Assembly (NCBI RefSeq): GCF_001297775.1
Contig: NZ_LIFX01000002.1
Coordinates: 186,207 to 250,206 of the forward strand
Direction of reading: 5' to 3'
Length of the DNA: 64,000 nucleotides
Source: Trabulsiella odontotermitis
GTDB taxonomy: Bacteria > Pseudomonadota > Gammaproteobacteria > Enterobacterales > Enterobacteriaceae
The notes under the pieces were generated by a model, which did not search any database, was not told the origin of the DNA, and saw nothing but the letters and a program-made list of their open reading frames with translations. Shown here piece by piece: positions 30,162-41,765 of this stretch. How positions within the stretch are numbered: position 1 is the first letter of the stretch; each line of letters opens with the position of its first letter. The position numbers and the translations under genes are program-made.

Positions 30162-30692
30162 ATGATTCTAATTATTTATGCCCATCCTTATCCGCATCAT
30201 TCGCATGCGAATAAACGGATGATTGAGCAAATCAGGGAGCTCGACGGCGTCGAAATCCGTTCGCTTTATCATCTTTACCCCGATTTTAATATCGATGTTG
30301 CTGCCGAGCAGGAGGCGATTTCCCGCGCTGACCTGATCGTCTGGCAACATCCGATGCAATGGTACAGCATCCCGCCGCTGCTCAAACTGTGGATCGACAA
30401 AGTCCTCTCTCACGGCTGGGCCTACGGTCACGGCGGCAAGGCGCTGCACGGTAAAAGCCTGATGTGGGCGGTGACCACCGGCGGCGGTGAAAGCCATTTC
30501 GATATCGGTTCCCATCCCGGGTTTGACGTGCTGGCGCAGCCGTTGCAGGCGACGGCGCTTTATTGTGGCCTGAAATGGTTGCCGCCGTTTGCCATGCACT
30601 GCACTTTTGTCTGCGACGACGAAACGCTGCAGGCGCAGGCGCGACACTTCAGACAGCGGCTCATCGACTGGCAGGAGGCGCATCATGGATAG
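30162..30692 (+). CDS. kefF: KefF, quinone oxidoreductase and KefC ancillary subunit
   Basis: 176 residues as in E. coli, starting [20 protein letters not shown]. It is a flavodoxin-like NAD(P)H:quinone oxidoreductase with FMN ([31 protein letters not shown]). It binds the cytoplasmic side of KefC and is needed for full efflux activity. It overlaps kefC by 8 bases. Confidence 0.97.
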   Translation: MILIIYAHPYPHHSHANKRMIEQIRELDGVEIRSLYHLYPDFNIDVAAEQEAISRADLIVWQHPMQWYSIPPLLKLWIDKVLSHGWAYGHGGKALHGKSLMWAVTTGGGESHFDIGSHPGFDVLAQPLQATALYCGLKWLPPFAMHCTFVCDDETLQAQARHFRQRLIDWQEAHHG

Positions 30693-32550
30693 CCATACGC
30701 TGATACAGGCGCTGATTTATCTGGGGTCGGCGGCGCTGATCGTGCCGATTGCCGTCCGTCTGGGGCTGGGATCGGTGCTCGGGTATTTAATTGCCGGTTG
30801 CATTATCGGCCCGTGGGGGCTGCGTCTGGTGACGGATGCGGAGTCGATTCTCCACTTCGCGGAAATCGGCGTGGTGCTGATGTTGTTCGTCATCGGCCTG
30901 GAGCTTGATCCGCAGCGGCTGTGGAAACTGCGCGCCTCGGTGTTTGGCGGTGGCGCGTTGCAGATGGTCGCCTGTGGCGTGCTGCTCGGCGGCTTCTGCA
31001 TACTGCTCGGCCTCGACTGGAAAGTGGCGGAACTGATCGGCATGACGCTGGCACTCTCCTCCACGGCTATCGCCATGCAGGCGATGAATGAACGTAACCT
31101 GACCCTGACGCCCATGGGGCGCGGCGCTTTTGCGGTTCTGCTGTTTCAGGATATCGCCGCCATTCCGCTGGTGGCGATGATCCCGCTGCTGGCCGCCAGT
31201 GGCGCGTCAACGACCCTTGGCGCTTTCGCGCTGTCGGCGCTGAAAGTGGCAGCGGCGCTGGTGCTGGTGGTTCTGCTGGGCCGCTACGTGACCCGTCCGG
31301 TGCTGCGCTTTGTTGCCCGCTCGGGTCTGCGGGAAGTGTTCAGCGCCGTGGCACTGTTTCTGGTGTTTGGTTTCGGCCTGTTGCTTGAAGAGGTCGGACT
31401 GTCAATGGCGATGGGCGCGTTTCTCGCCGGTGTGCTGTTAGCCAGCTCGGAATACCGTCATGCGCTGGAAAGCGATATCGAACCGTTTAAAGGGCTGCTG
31501 CTGGGGCTGTTCTTTATCGGCGTCGGCATGTCTGTTGATTTCGGTACGCTGGTGACGCATCCGCTGCGGATCCTTATTTTGCTCGCCGGATTCCTGCTGA
31601 TTAAGCTGCTGATGTTGTGGCTGGTGGCGCGTCCGCTGGGTGTACCGAAAGCGCAACGCCGCTGGTTTGCCGTGCTGTTGGGGCAGGGCAGTGAGTTCGC
31701 CTTTGTGGTGTTTGGTGCGGCGCAAATGGCGAATGTGCTGGATCCCGAATGGGCCAAAGCACTGACGCTGGCGGTAGCGCTGTCGATGGCGGCGACGCCA
31801 GTCCTGCTGGTACTGCTGAATCGTCTTGAGAAATCCGGTAGCGGCGAAGAGCGCGAAGCCGATGAGATCGACGAAGAACAGCCGCGCGTGATCATCGCGG
31901 GATTCGGGCGTTACGGGCAGATTGCCGGTCGTTTGCTGCTCTCCAGCGGCGTGAAAATGGTCATTCTCGACCACGATCCCGACCATGTGGATACCCTGCG
32001 TAAATTCGATATGAAAGTCTTTTACGGCGACGCGACGCGGGTCGATTTGCTCGAATCGGCGGGAGCGGCGAAAGCCGAAGTGTTGATTAACGCCATTGAC
32101 GATCCGCAGGCCAGCCTGCAACTGACGATGCTGGTGAAAGAGCACTTCCCGACGCTGAAAATCATCTCCCGCGCCCGCGATGTGGATCATTACATTCAGT
32201 TGCGCCAGGCGGGCGTGGAAGCGCCAGAGCGTGAAACCTTCGAAGGAGCGCTGAAGTCCGGTCGCATGACGCTGGAAGCGCTGGGGCTTGGCCCGTACGA
32301 AGCGCGCGAACGTGCTGACCTGTTCCGCCGTTTTAATGAACGGATGGTGGAAGAGATGGTGGACATTGCAGAAGAGGACGATGCTTCCTTTGCCGCCGCG
32401 TATAAGCGCACCAGTGCGATGCTGACCGATATTATCAATGAAGATCGCAATCATCTGTCGATTATTCAGCGCCACGGCTGGCAGGGAACGGAAGAGGGGA
32501 AACATACCGGTAAGGCAGAGGACGAACCGGAAAGCAGACCGACTGCCTGA
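30685..32550 (+). CDS. kefC: Glutathione-gated K+ efflux antiporter KefC
   Basis: 621 residues (E. coli 620) from [18 protein letters not shown], preceded by GGAGG inside kefF. The N-terminal CPA2 antiporter domain has about 12 helices up to residue 385. The regulatory segment is followed by a Rossmann KTN domain ([33 protein letters not shown]). Glutathione holds it shut and glutathione adducts open it, acidifying the cell to protect against electrophiles. Confidence 0.98.
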   Translation: MDSHTLIQALIYLGSAALIVPIAVRLGLGSVLGYLIAGCIIGPWGLRLVTDAESILHFAEIGVVLMLFVIGLELDPQRLWKLRASVFGGGALQMVACGVLLGGFCILLGLDWKVAELIGMTLALSSTAIAMQAMNERNLTLTPMGRGAFAVLLFQDIAAIPLVAMIPLLAASGASTTLGAFALSALKVAAALVLVVLLGRYVTRPVLRFVARSGLREVFSAVALFLVFGFGLLLEEVGLSMAMGAFLAGVLLASSEYRHALESDIEPFKGLLLGLFFIGVGMSVDFGTLVTHPLRILILLAGFLLIKLLMLWLVARPLGVPKAQRRWFAVLLGQGSEFAFVVFGAAQMANVLDPEWAKALTLAVALSMAATPVLLVLLNRLEKSGSGEEREADEIDEEQPRVIIAGFGRYGQIAGRLLLSSGVKMVILDHDPDHVDTLRKFDMKVFYGDATRVDLLESAGAAKAEVLINAIDDPQASLQLTMLVKEHFPTLKIISRARDVDHYIQLRQAGVEAPERETFEGALKSGRMTLEALGLGPYEARERADLFRRFNERMVEEMVDIAEEDDASFAAAYKRTSAMLTDIINEDRNHLSIIQRHGWQGTEEGKHTGKAEDEPESRPTA

Positions 32551-32581
32551 CGTAAAAGTGTGATGTTACGCACACTTTACG
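32551..32581 (+). terminator. Hairpin after kefC
   Basis: CGTAAAAGTGTG (32551-32562) pairs with CACACTTTACG (32571-32581) with one bulged A, directly after the kefC stop. No T run follows, so this may be an mRNA end stabiliser rather than an intrinsic terminator. Confidence 0.45.
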
Positions 32582-32713
32582 GCTAACGTTTTGTTTCTTA
32601 ACCACTGTAATGCTGGCGGTCCATTTCCGGGACGTGGACTCGCCAGCAAATTGAGAATTTTTCGCTTTCTTTACCCTGGCGCCAGTCGACGAAAGATTTT
32701 GCTTTCCGTATAG

Positions 32714-33226
<513 letters not shown>

Positions 33227-33233
33227 GGAATCT

Positions 33234-33255
33234 CCCTCTCCCGGCCGGGAGAGGG
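33234..33255. terminator. Palindrome between folA and apaH
   Basis: CCCTCTCCCGG followed by CCGGGAGAGGG is a perfect inverted repeat between two convergent genes 33 bases apart. There is no T run on either side. Confidence 0.5.
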
Positions 33256-33259
33256 GTCA

Positions 33260-34111
33260 TTATGAGGCGACGGCTTCGTCGTCTTCACCCAGATCCATCT
33301 GGCGATTCGACGGCTGTATGAAGTACGCTTTGTCTTCCCAGCGCAGGCAGGTCAACACGCCACCCCAGCAACAACCGGTATCCAGACCGTAAATCCCTTC
33401 CGGCGTCCCCTGGCCTTCCAGCGACGCCCAGTGACCAAACACCACGCTGTATTCATCCGTCACCGGCCCTTTCAGGGCAAACCACGGTTTCAGCGGCGCC
33501 GGAACATTTTCCGGCGACTCTTTGCTGTACATGTCTAACTGCCCGTTAGGGAAGCAATAGCGCATGCGGGTCAGGGCATTGGTGATGAAACGCAGCCGCG
33601 CGAGACCGCTCAGCTCCGGCGACCAGTGGTTGGGCAGGTCGCCATACATCGCATCCAGGAAGAAGGGGTAAGAATCGCTGCGCAGCACCGCTTCTACGTC
33701 GCGGGCACACAGCTTTAGCGTGTCGATATCCCACTGCGGCGTGACGCCCGCGTGGACCATCAGTAGCTTCTTCTCTTCATCGATTTGCAGCAACGGCTGG
33801 CGACGCAGCCAGTTAATCAGCTCGTCGGCGTCTGGTGCTTCCAGCAACGGCGTCAGGCGGTCTTTCGGCTTGTTGCGGCTGATCCCGGCAAAGATAGCCA
33901 GCAGGTGCAGATCGTGGTTACCGAGCACCATACGCACGCTGTCACCGAGCGATTTAACAAAACGCAGAACTTCTAACGAACCAGGGCCACGAGCAACAAG
34001 GTCGCCAGTCAGCCAAAGGGTGTCACGTTCAGGTGAGAAATCTACCTGTTTCAACAATGAGATCAGTTCATCGTAGCAACCATGAACGTCACCGATTAAG
34101 TATGTCGACAT
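33260..34111 (-). CDS. apaH: Bis(5'-nucleosyl)-tetraphosphatase (symmetrical)
   Basis: 283 residues (E. coli 280). The metallophosphatase boxes are [20 protein letters not shown] and LGNHDLHLL at the N-terminal half. It splits Ap4A into two ADP and also removes Np4 caps from RNA. It is the last gene of the lptD-surA-pdxA-rsmA-apaG-apaH cluster, 4 bases after apaG. Confidence 0.98.
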   Translation of the reverse strand: MSTYLIGDVHGCYDELISLLKQVDFSPERDTLWLTGDLVARGPGSLEVLRFVKSLGDSVRMVLGNHDLHLLAIFAGISRNKPKDRLTPLLEAPDADELINWLRRQPLLQIDEEKKLLMVHAGVTPQWDIDTLKLCARDVEAVLRSDSYPFFLDAMYGDLPNHWSPELSGLARLRFITNALTRMRYCFPNGQLDMYSKESPENVPAPLKPWFALKGPVTDEYSVVFGHWASLEGQGTPEGIYGLDTGCCWGGVLTCLRWEDKAYFIQPSNRQMDLGEDDEAVAS

Positions 34112-34115
34112 TGTA

Positions 34116-34493
34116 TTAGTGAATTTGAGTTGGTACAGCCAGACGGAATACGGGAATGTCTATCTGGAAGGCGTTCCCGTGTAAATCGACCATCTCATAA
34201 TGGCCTTGCATGGTGCCCAGTGGCGTCTCGATGACGGCGCCGCTGGTATATTGAAATTCTTCGCCAGGGGCGATATGCGGCTGTTCGCCGACGACGCCTT
34301 CGCCCTGGACTTCGGTTTCACGACCGTGGCCGTTGGTGATTAACCAGTAACGGCCCTGAAGCTGGACAGACGATCGCCCCAGATTGCGGATGGTGACGGT
34401 ATAAGCGAAAACGTAGCGGTCTTCGTCCGGGGAGGACTGGGATTCGATGTAGACGCTTTGCACCTGCACACAAACAAGGGGCTTATCGTTCAT
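34116..34493 (-). CDS. apaG: ApaG/CorD, DUF525 protein
   Basis: 125 residues as in E. coli, one DUF525 beta-sandwich ([49 protein letters not shown]). Its molecular role is not firmly known; corD mutants affect cobalt resistance and Mg2+ efflux. It lies 3 bases after rsmA and 4 before apaH. Confidence 0.96.
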   Translation of the reverse strand: MNDKPLVCVQVQSVYIESQSSPDEDRYVFAYTVTIRNLGRSSVQLQGRYWLITNGHGRETEVQGEGVVGEQPHIAPGEEFQYTSGAVIETPLGTMQGHYEMVDLHGNAFQIDIPVFRLAVPTQIH

Positions 34494-34496
34494 ACT

Positions 34497-35318
34497 TTAG
34501 CTCTCTTTCGTGGGGGCATTGTCGGTCAGCCAGTTTGCCAGCAGGCAGTACTGCGCGACCGAAATATTCTCGGCGCGCATGGCCGGATCGATTCCCAACT
34601 CAGTCAGAACCTCAACGCTGAAGACATTCCCCAGACTGTTGCGGATCGTTTTACGGCGCTGGTTAAACGCTTCGGTGGTGATGCGGCTCAGGGCGCGCAC
34701 CTCTTTCACCGGATGCGGCATTACCGCGTGAGGTACCAGACGCACCACGGCGGAATCCACCTTTGGTGGCGGCGTAAACGCGCCAGGCGGCACTTCCAGC
34801 ACCGGGATAACCTGACAGTAATACTGCGCCATGACGCTTAATCGACCATACGCCTTACTGTTTGGTCCTGCAACCAGACGATTAACCACCTCTTTTTGCA
34901 GCATGAAATGCATGTCCGCAATCGCATCAGTATAGCTAAACAGGTGGAACATCAGCGGTGTGGAGATGTTATAGGGCAGGTTGCCAAAGACGCGCAGCGG
35001 TTGACCCAGCTCCTGCGACAGCTTACCGAAGTCCATGGTCATGGCGTCCTGCTGGTAAATCGTCAGCTTCGGCCCGAGGAACGGATGCGTTTTCAGGCGT
35101 GCCGCCAGGTCGCGGTCAAGCTCGATAACGGTGAGTTTATCCAGCCGTTCGCCGACCGGTTCCGTCAGCGCCGCGAGACCCGGGCCGATTTCAACCATCG
35201 CCTGGCCTTTCTGTGGATTGATCGCCGAGACGATACTTTCGATCACAAACTGATCGTTGAGGAAGTTTTGCCCGAAACGTTTACGGGCTAAGTGGCCCTG
35301 ATGGACTCGATTATTCAT
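34497..35318 (-). CDS. rsmA: 16S rRNA A1518/A1519 dimethyltransferase RsmA (KsgA)
   Basis: 273 residues as in E. coli. SAM-binding motif I is [15 protein letters not shown]; the N6-adenine methyltransferase motif is NLPYNIST. It dimethylates two adenines at the 3' end of 16S rRNA as a late 30S checkpoint; loss gives kasugamycin resistance. Its start overlaps the pdxA stop by four bases (ATGA). Confidence 0.98.
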   Translation of the reverse strand: MNNRVHQGHLARKRFGQNFLNDQFVIESIVSAINPQKGQAMVEIGPGLAALTEPVGERLDKLTVIELDRDLAARLKTHPFLGPKLTIYQQDAMTMDFGKLSQELGQPLRVFGNLPYNISTPLMFHLFSYTDAIADMHFMLQKEVVNRLVAGPNSKAYGRLSVMAQYYCQVIPVLEVPPGAFTPPPKVDSAVVRLVPHAVMPHPVKEVRALSRITTEAFNQRRKTIRNSLGNVFSVEVLTELGIDPAMRAENISVAQYCLLANWLTDNAPTKES

Positions 35319-36298
35319 TGAGAGTTAACAATCATTTTGATGGCGAGATTAAGCGCCGTAATAAAACTGCCGACTTCCGCTTCGCCTTTGCCCGCCAGAT
35401 CAAGCGCGGTGCCGTGGTCAACGGAAGTTCGAATAAAAGGTAGACCCAGCGTAATGTTTACGCCACGGCCAAAGCCCTGGTATTTTAGCACGGGCAGGCC
35501 CTGATCATGGTACATTGCGAGCACGGCATCCGCATGGTCGAGATACTTCGGCTGAAAGAGCGTATCGGCAGGTAGCGGACCGCTCAGGTGCATTCCCTTC
35601 GCGCGCATCTCTTCAAGCACCGGAATGATGGTGTCTATCTCTTCCGTACCCATATGGCCGCCTTCACCGGCGTGTGGATTCAGACCGCACACCAGCACGT
35701 GCGGCTGCGCAATACCAAATTTGTTTTGCAGATCGTCATGCAGAATGGTGATCACGTCGCGCAGCAGATCCGGCGTGATGGCGTCGCTGATGGCTTTCAG
35801 CGGCAGATGCGTGGTCGCCAGCGCCACCCGTAATTCTTCGGTCGCCAGCATCATGACCACTTTGCTGGCCCGCGAACGTTCTTCAAAGAACTCGGTATGG
35901 CCGGTAAACGCGATCCCCGCATCGTTGATGATCCCCTTATGCACCGGGCCGGTGATCAACGCGGCAAACTCGCCGCTCACCGCGCCATCACAGGCGCGCG
36001 CCAGTGTTTCGACCACATAGGGGCCGTTGAGCACGTTGAGCACACCAGGTTCCGTGGGAGCATGCAGGGCGACAGGCAGAAGGGTTAGCGTGCCCGCGCG
36101 CTGCGGGCGTGCGGGTTGCCCGGGGGAATAGGGCAGGAGCGTCAACGGCAAACCGAGCGTTGCCGCCCGGTTTATCAGTAAATCGCCATCGGCACAAACG
36201 ACCAGCTCGACCGGCCAGTCGCGTTGTGCGAGCTGGGCGACGAGGTCCGGGCCAATCCCGGCAGGTTCGCCGGGAGTGATTACGACACGATATGTCAT
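35315..36298 (-). CDS. pdxA: 4-hydroxythreonine-4-phosphate dehydrogenase
   Basis: 327 residues (E. coli 329), starting [19 protein letters not shown]. The metal-binding histidines are seen in TGHTEFF and [11 protein letters not shown], and [20 protein letters not shown] is the conserved C-terminal box. It oxidises 4-phosphohydroxythreonine in pyridoxal phosphate synthesis. It shares one base with the surA stop and four with the rsmA start. Confidence 0.98.
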   Translation of the reverse strand: MTYRVVITPGEPAGIGPDLVAQLAQRDWPVELVVCADGDLLINRAATLGLPLTLLPYSPGQPARPQRAGTLTLLPVALHAPTEPGVLNVLNGPYVVETLARACDGAVSGEFAALITGPVHKGIINDAGIAFTGHTEFFEERSRASKVVMMLATEELRVALATTHLPLKAISDAITPDLLRDVITILHDDLQNKFGIAQPHVLVCGLNPHAGEGGHMGTEEIDTIIPVLEEMRAKGMHLSGPLPADTLFQPKYLDHADAVLAMYHDQGLPVLKYQGFGRGVNITLGLPFIRTSVDHGTALDLAGKGEAEVGSFITALNLAIKMIVNSQ

Positions 36299-37584
36299 TA
36301 GTTGCTCAGAATTTTCACATACGCGCTGGCGCGTTGTTCCTGCATCCAGGTGGCGGCTTCTTCCGCAAACTTACGGTTCATCAGCATGCGGTAAGCGCGG
36401 TCTTTCTGCGCCGCGTCGGTTTTATCAACGTTGCGGGTATCCAGCAGTTCGATCAGATGCCAGCCGAAGGAAGAGTGAACCGGGCCGCTCATCTGGCCTT
36501 TGTTCAGTTTAAGCAGCGCATCACGGAACGCCGGATCGTACATATCTGGCGCGCCCCAGCCCAAATCGCCGCCCTGGTTAGCCGAACCGGGATCCTGAGA
36601 GAACTCTTTCGCCGCGTCAGCAAAACTGGTTCTGCCGCTCTTGATATCCGCCGCGATTTGTTCAAGCTTCGCACGTGCCTGGTCGTCGCTCATGATTGGC
36701 GATGGCTTCAGCAGGATGTGGCGGGCATGCACTTCGGTGACCGAAATGCTTTGCGACTGACCGCGCAGGTCATTCACTTTCAGCACGTGGAAACCGACGC
36801 CGGAACGGATAGGGCCAACCACATCGCCTTTCTTCGCGGTGCTCAGCGCCTGAGCGAAGATAGACGGCAGTTCCTGAATACGACCCCAACCCATCTGGCC
36901 GCCTTTCAGCGCCTGCTGGTCAGCAGAATATGTGATCGCCAGTTTGCCGAAGTCCGCGCCGTTACGCGCCTGATCGACAATAGAACGCGCCTGCGTTTCG
37001 GCTTCGTTGACCTGATCGGAGGTCGGGTTTTCCGGCAGCGCGATCAGGATATGGCTCAGATTCAGCTCTGTGCTGGCATCGTTCTGGTTACCCACCTGCT
37101 TCGCCAGCGACTCAACTTCCTGCGGCAGCACGGTAATGCGGCGACGCACTTCGTTGTTACGCACTTCAGAGATGATCATCTCTTTGCGGATCTGGTTGCG
37201 GTAGGTGTTGTAGTTGATCCCGTCATAGGCCAGACGGCTGCGCATCTGATCCATCGACATATTGTTCTGTTTGGCAATATTGGCGATCGCCTGATCGAGC
37301 TGCTCGTCAGTGACCTTGACGCCCATTTTCTGGCCCATCTGCAAAACAATCTGGTCCATAATCAGACGTTCGAGGATCTGATGGCGCAACGTGGCGTCAT
37401 CCGGCAACTGTTGCCCGGCCTGACCGGCGTTAAGTTTCACCGATTGCATCAAACCATCAACGTCGCTTTCCAGCACGACGCCGTTATTGACGACGGCAGC
37501 TACTTTATCGACAACCTGCGGGGCCGCGAAGCTGGTATTCGCTATCATAGCGAGACCGAGAAGCAGCGTTTTCCAGTTCTTCAT
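36298..37584 (-). CDS. surA: Periplasmic chaperone/peptidyl-prolyl isomerase SurA
   Basis: 428 residues as in E. coli. A Sec signal peptide ([20 protein letters not shown], cut before APQ) leads an N-terminal chaperone domain, two parvulin domains (about 171-272 and 281-382, the latter with [10 protein letters not shown]- and [10 protein letters not shown]-type ends) and a short C-terminal helix. It escorts unfolded outer-membrane proteins, LptD among them, to BAM. It is 54 bases after lptD. Confidence 0.98.
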   Translation of the reverse strand: MKNWKTLLLGLAMIANTSFAAPQVVDKVAAVVNNGVVLESDVDGLMQSVKLNAGQAGQQLPDDATLRHQILERLIMDQIVLQMGQKMGVKVTDEQLDQAIANIAKQNNMSMDQMRSRLAYDGINYNTYRNQIRKEMIISEVRNNEVRRRITVLPQEVESLAKQVGNQNDASTELNLSHILIALPENPTSDQVNEAETQARSIVDQARNGADFGKLAITYSADQQALKGGQMGWGRIQELPSIFAQALSTAKKGDVVGPIRSGVGFHVLKVNDLRGQSQSISVTEVHARHILLKPSPIMSDDQARAKLEQIAADIKSGRTSFADAAKEFSQDPGSANQGGDLGWGAPDMYDPAFRDALLKLNKGQMSGPVHSSFGWHLIELLDTRNVDKTDAAQKDRAYRMLMNRKFAEEAATWMQEQRASAYVKILSN

Positions 37585-37638
37585 ACTTTTTCCATTTTTA
37601 CCCGCCCTAATGGCGGTTTTCGTTGCAAATTAATGTCA

Positions 37639-40026
37639 TTACAAGGAACTACGGTACGGCAGAATATTCGAGCGCAGCATCTGCTGTGTGCCCAGGCCGT
37701 AGTTGGAGCTGAGGCCACGGAGCTCGATGTTGAAGCCAATAACGTTGTCGTATTTGCTCTGGTTGTTTTGTGAATCCCAGCCGTTAAGTTTGCGCTCGTA
37801 ACCGACGCGGATCGCATAACAGCAGGAGTTGTACTGCACGCCCAGCATCTGGTCGGCAGGTTTGTTTGTATTGGTGTCGAAGTAGTAAGCGCCGACGATT
37901 GACCAGCGGTCAACCAACGGCCAGCTTGCCACCGCGCCCACCTGAGAAATCCCGTCTTTGTACTGGGCAGACTCCCAGGTCAGATCTTGCGGGTTTTTCG
38001 GTAACGTCGCCTGGATATATTCCGGGCTGGCGTAGCGATAGTTAAACTGAATCAGACGGTCTTCATCACGACGATATTCAATGGTCGCGGAGCTGTTGGC
38101 GATATTGTCCAGACGGGTATCGTACTGTACACCGCCACGCAGACCCCAGCGATCGGAGATGCGCCAGTAAGTATCGCCCGCCCACACCAGCGAGCCGGTT
38201 TTATTGTCTTTTTCCCAGTTGATATTGTCATCACCGGTACGAGACTCGGTGAAATAGTAAATTTGACCTACTGAAACGTTAAATTGTTCAACGGCAGCGG
38301 CATCATAAACGCGAGTTGTGACGCCGGTCGTGACCTGGTTGGCTGACGCGATACGGTCGAGACCACCGTAGGTGCGGTCGCGGAACAGGCCGCTGTAGTC
38401 AGACTGCAGCAACGAGGAGTCGTAGTTATTGATATTGCTCTGGTCTTTATACGGCACGTACAGGTACTGCACGCGCGGTTCCAGCGTCTGGGAATAGCCT
38501 TCTTCCCAGTTCATGTCACGTTCAAAGACCATTTTGCCATCGGCTTTAAACTGCGGCAGTACGCGACTCACGGACTCATCAAGCTGGTTGTTTATGTTGT
38601 CGCTGTTTCCGTTCCATGTTTCGAGGTTGCTCTGCTGGTAGTGCGTCGCCATCAGCTTGGCCTCGGTGTTGAGGCTGGCCCACTCGTTCGACAGCGGCAG
38701 ATTGATGACCGGCTCGAGGTGAACTCGGGTCGCTTCCGGCATGTTCGATTGGGTATTCACAAAGTGAACCGCCTGACCGTAAATGCGCGTGTCGAACGGC
38801 CCGACATCGTTCTGGTACCAGTTGACGTCCAGTTGCGGTTCCGCAGAATAGCTGCTACGGGACGAACTGCTGAACACCTGGAATTGCTTGGTCGACACCG
38901 TGGCGTTGAAGTTCTGCAACGCATAGCCGACGCTGAATTTTTGCGTCGCGTAGCCATCGGTACTGGAGCCATATTTTGAATCGAAATTGTTAAAGTAGTC
39001 GGAGTCGCTGACTTTGGTGTAGTCGACGTTGAAGCGCCACACCTGATCCATCACGCCCGCATGTCGCCAGTAGAACAACCAGCGGTGCTTGCTGTCTTCG
39101 CCCGGATGCTGCCCGGCGTTGTATTCGTCCTGATACACGCTGTCCGAAGGCAGATAATCAAATTCGACCAGACCTGAACCGGCCTGCGTCAGATAGCGGA
39201 ATTCGTTCTGCCACTGGATATTGCCGCGTTTGTGGATGTAGTGCGGCGTAATGGTGGCATCGAAGTTCGGCGCGATGTTCCAGTAATACGGAAGATAAAA
39301 CTCGAAATAGTTGGTGGTGCTGTACTTCGCGTTAGGGATCAGGAAGCCTGAACGACGCTTGTCACCCACCGGCAACTGCAGATAAGGGCTGTAAAAGACC
39401 GGAACCGGACCGAGTTTAAAACGCGCGTTCCAGATTTCCGCGACCTGCTCTTCGCGGTCATGAATGACTTCGCTACCCACCACGCTCCAGGTATTCGACC
39501 CCGGCAGACAGGAGGTGAACGTGCCGTTATCCAGAATGGTATAGCGGTTTTCGCCACGCTGTTTCATGACGTCAGCGGTACCACGCCCCTGACGCCCCAC
39601 CATCTGGTAATCGCCTTCCCAGACGTTAGTGTCTTTGGTGTTCAGATTCGACCAGGCTTTCGGACCTTTCAGGATTACCTGATTGTCGTCGTAGTGTACA
39701 TTGCCCAGTGCGTCGACCGTGCGCACAGGGTCAACCTGGCCTTCTGCCTGTTTCTGATGAAGCTGGATCTCATCCGCCTGCAGGCGACTGTTCCCCTGAT
39801 TCACATCGACATTGCCGGTAAATACCGCGTTATCGGGGTAATCCCCTTTTGCATGATCGGCATTAATAGTGACCGGCAGATTGTTCGTATCGCCTTGCAC
39901 CAGAGGACGGTTATAACTTGGTACGCCCAGCATACATTGTGATGCGAGATCGGCAGCCAGACTCTGCTGACTGTATAAAGCGCTGGCAATCATGGTCGCC
40001 AGTAGGGTGGGAATACGTTTTTTCAT
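37639..40026 (-). CDS. lptD: LPS-assembly outer membrane protein LptD
   Basis: 795 residues from [20 protein letters not shown] (E. coli 784). The frame is open further upstream but the signal peptide fixes this start. A signal peptide of about 24 residues is followed by an N-terminal LptA-like domain ([18 protein letters not shown]) and a large beta-barrel. The four cysteines of the two disulfides are present: C31 (ASQCMLG), one in FTSCLPG, and the CC pair in [14 protein letters not shown]. With LptE it inserts LPS in the outer leaflet. The extra residues compared with E. coli fall in predicted extracellular loops. Confidence 0.97.
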   Translation of the reverse strand: MKKRIPTLLATMIASALYSQQSLAADLASQCMLGVPSYNRPLVQGDTNNLPVTINADHAKGDYPDNAVFTGNVDVNQGNSRLQADEIQLHQKQAEGQVDPVRTVDALGNVHYDDNQVILKGPKAWSNLNTKDTNVWEGDYQMVGRQGRGTADVMKQRGENRYTILDNGTFTSCLPGSNTWSVVGSEVIHDREEQVAEIWNARFKLGPVPVFYSPYLQLPVGDKRRSGFLIPNAKYSTTNYFEFYLPYYWNIAPNFDATITPHYIHKRGNIQWQNEFRYLTQAGSGLVEFDYLPSDSVYQDEYNAGQHPGEDSKHRWLFYWRHAGVMDQVWRFNVDYTKVSDSDYFNNFDSKYGSSTDGYATQKFSVGYALQNFNATVSTKQFQVFSSSSRSSYSAEPQLDVNWYQNDVGPFDTRIYGQAVHFVNTQSNMPEATRVHLEPVINLPLSNEWASLNTEAKLMATHYQQSNLETWNGNSDNINNQLDESVSRVLPQFKADGKMVFERDMNWEEGYSQTLEPRVQYLYVPYKDQSNINNYDSSLLQSDYSGLFRDRTYGGLDRIASANQVTTGVTTRVYDAAAVEQFNVSVGQIYYFTESRTGDDNINWEKDNKTGSLVWAGDTYWRISDRWGLRGGVQYDTRLDNIANSSATIEYRRDEDRLIQFNYRYASPEYIQATLPKNPQDLTWESAQYKDGISQVGAVASWPLVDRWSIVGAYYFDTNTNKPADQMLGVQYNSCCYAIRVGYERKLNGWDSQNNQSKYDNVIGFNIELRGLSSNYGLGTQQMLRSNILPYRSSL

Positions 40027-40249
40027 ACGTTGTATTTGTTGTTCCGTCATCTGTGGCATTGCTGGCAAACGGTCAGAGACTAACGTACTCATCATCATGA
40101 CGCTAGTCTTTATCCTCGCCATCGGCATCCAAATGATGCTGTATATATGTCCGTTTCACGCCGGAGGTGTTAGGCACCGTGTCGAATGACGAGTATGATA
40201 ATGCAAATTTTAGCCGCTGGCATGACGAATTGGACGATTTGGGGAGTAT

Positions 40250-41065
40250 ATGCAGTATTGGGGAAAAGTGATTGGTGTTGCTATCGCACTGATGATGGGT
40301 GGCGGCTTCTGGGGTGTCGTACTCGGTTTTCTGGTCGGACACATGTTCGATCAGGCTCGCGCACGCAGATTACATGGTTTTGCTAATCAGCAGGCACGCC
40401 AGTCGTTATTCTTTGCGACCACCTTTGAAGTCATGGGACACCTGACCAAATCGAAAGGTCGCGTCACCGAAGCGGATATCCATATCGCCACGCAGTTAAT
40501 GGATCGCATGAACCTGCATGGCGAATCCCGCGAGGCGGCACAGCAAGCGTTTCGCGTCGGCAAAGCGGATAATTATCCGCTGCGGGAAAAGATGCGCCAG
40601 CTGCGCAGCGTCTGTTTTGGGCGCTTTGATTTAATTAGGATGTTTCTGGAAATTCAAATCCAGGCCGCTTTCGCGGACGGTAATTTGCATCCGAACGAGC
40701 GCGAGGTGTTGTATGTCATCGCCGACGAGCTCGGGATCTCCCGCCAGCAGTTTGACATGTTCCTGCGCATGATGCAGGGCGGCGCTCAGTTTGGTGGCGG
40801 CTATCAGCAGCAGTCGCAGGGCGGCGGCTGGCAACAGGCCCAGCGCGGGCCGACGCTGGAAGATGCCTGCAACGTCTTAGGCGTGAAACCAACGGATGAT
40901 AACGCCACGATCAAACGCGCTTACCGCAAGCTGATGGCGGAACATCACCCGGATAAGCTGGTGGCGAAAGGTTTACCGCCGGAAATGATGGAAATGGCGA
41001 AACAAAAAGCGCAGGAAATTCAGAAAGCGTACGAACTGATTAAAGAGCAGAAAGGGATTAAATAA
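40250..41065 (+). CDS. djlA: Membrane-anchored DnaJ-like protein DjlA
   Basis: 271 residues as in E. coli. A single N-terminal membrane helix with a Gly-rich dimerisation face ([24 protein letters not shown]) is followed by a TerB-like cytoplasmic domain, a Gln/Gly-rich linker ([15 protein letters not shown]) and a C-terminal J domain with HPD in EHHPDK. It works with DnaK and induces the Rcs capsule system when overproduced. It is divergent from lptD. Confidence 0.97.
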   Translation: MQYWGKVIGVAIALMMGGGFWGVVLGFLVGHMFDQARARRLHGFANQQARQSLFFATTFEVMGHLTKSKGRVTEADIHIATQLMDRMNLHGESREAAQQAFRVGKADNYPLREKMRQLRSVCFGRFDLIRMFLEIQIQAAFADGNLHPNEREVLYVIADELGISRQQFDMFLRMMQGGAQFGGGYQQQSQGGGWQQAQRGPTLEDACNVLGVKPTDDNATIKRAYRKLMAEHHPDKLVAKGLPPEMMEMAKQKAQEIQKAYELIKEQKGIK

Positions 41066-41070
41066 TTCTC

Positions 41071-41090
41071 ACGCCCCGGCAAAGGGGCGT
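41071..41090. terminator. Hairpin between djlA and rluA
   Basis: ACGCCCC pairs with GGGGCGT around GGCAAA in the 29-base gap between convergent genes. No clear T run. Confidence 0.5.
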
Positions 41091-41094
41091 GCAT

Positions 41095-41754
41095 TCAGAA
41101 ATCGACCGGCGCTTTAAACGTCATGCTGTTGCCGTAGGCCGGATGGGTGATCGTCAATGTTTCCGCATGCAGCAGCAGACGCGGCGCCATCGCCAGCGCT
41201 TGCGGAGACGCGTAGAAGCGATCGCCAAGAATAGGATGCCCGAGTGCCAGCATATGCACGCGCAGCTGATGGGAGCGCCCGGTTATCGGTTTCAGCACCA
41301 CGCGGGCGGTGTTATCGCTCGCATATTCCACCACCTCATACCCGGTTTGCGCCGCTTTCCCCGTTTCATAACACACCTTCTGCTTTGGCCGGTTCGGCCA
41401 GTCGCAAATCAGCGGTAAATCCACGATCCCTTCGACGTTTTCAGGGTGCCCCCACACGCGCGCCACATACTGTTTTTTCGGCTCGCGTTCGCGGAACTGG
41501 CGTTTCAGCTCGCGTTCCGCGTTTTTGGTCAGGGCGACGACAATCACGCCACTGGTCGCCATATCCAGACGATGCACTGACTCCGCCTGCGGATAATCAC
41601 GCTGAATGCGGGTCATGATGCTGTCTTTATGTTCGTCCAGGCGGCCGGGCACGGACAGCAACCCGCTGGGCTTGTTGACCACCATGATATGGTCATCCTG
41701 ATAGAGGATGACCAGCCAGGGCTCGGTTGGCGGATTATAGTTTTCCATTCCCAT
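41095..41754 (-). CDS. rluA: Dual-specificity pseudouridine synthase RluA
   Basis: 219 residues as in E. coli. The catalytic Asp is in VHRLDMATSGVIV, and GRSHQLRVHMLALGHPILGD is the conserved second motif. It makes pseudouridine at 23S position 746 and at position 32 of several tRNAs. It starts 11 bases after rapA and is probably cotranscribed with it. Confidence 0.98.
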   Translation of the reverse strand: MGMENYNPPTEPWLVILYQDDHIMVVNKPSGLLSVPGRLDEHKDSIMTRIQRDYPQAESVHRLDMATSGVIVVALTKNAERELKRQFREREPKKQYVARVWGHPENVEGIVDLPLICDWPNRPKQKVCYETGKAAQTGYEVVEYASDNTARVVLKPITGRSHQLRVHMLALGHPILGDRFYASPQALAMAPRLLLHAETLTITHPAYGNSMTFKAPVDF

Positions 41755-41765
41755 AGGGGCTCCTG

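Noticed and set aside
36292-37773. 493-residue plus-strand frame opposite surA
   Set aside because: Shadow of surA with no start signal or domain.
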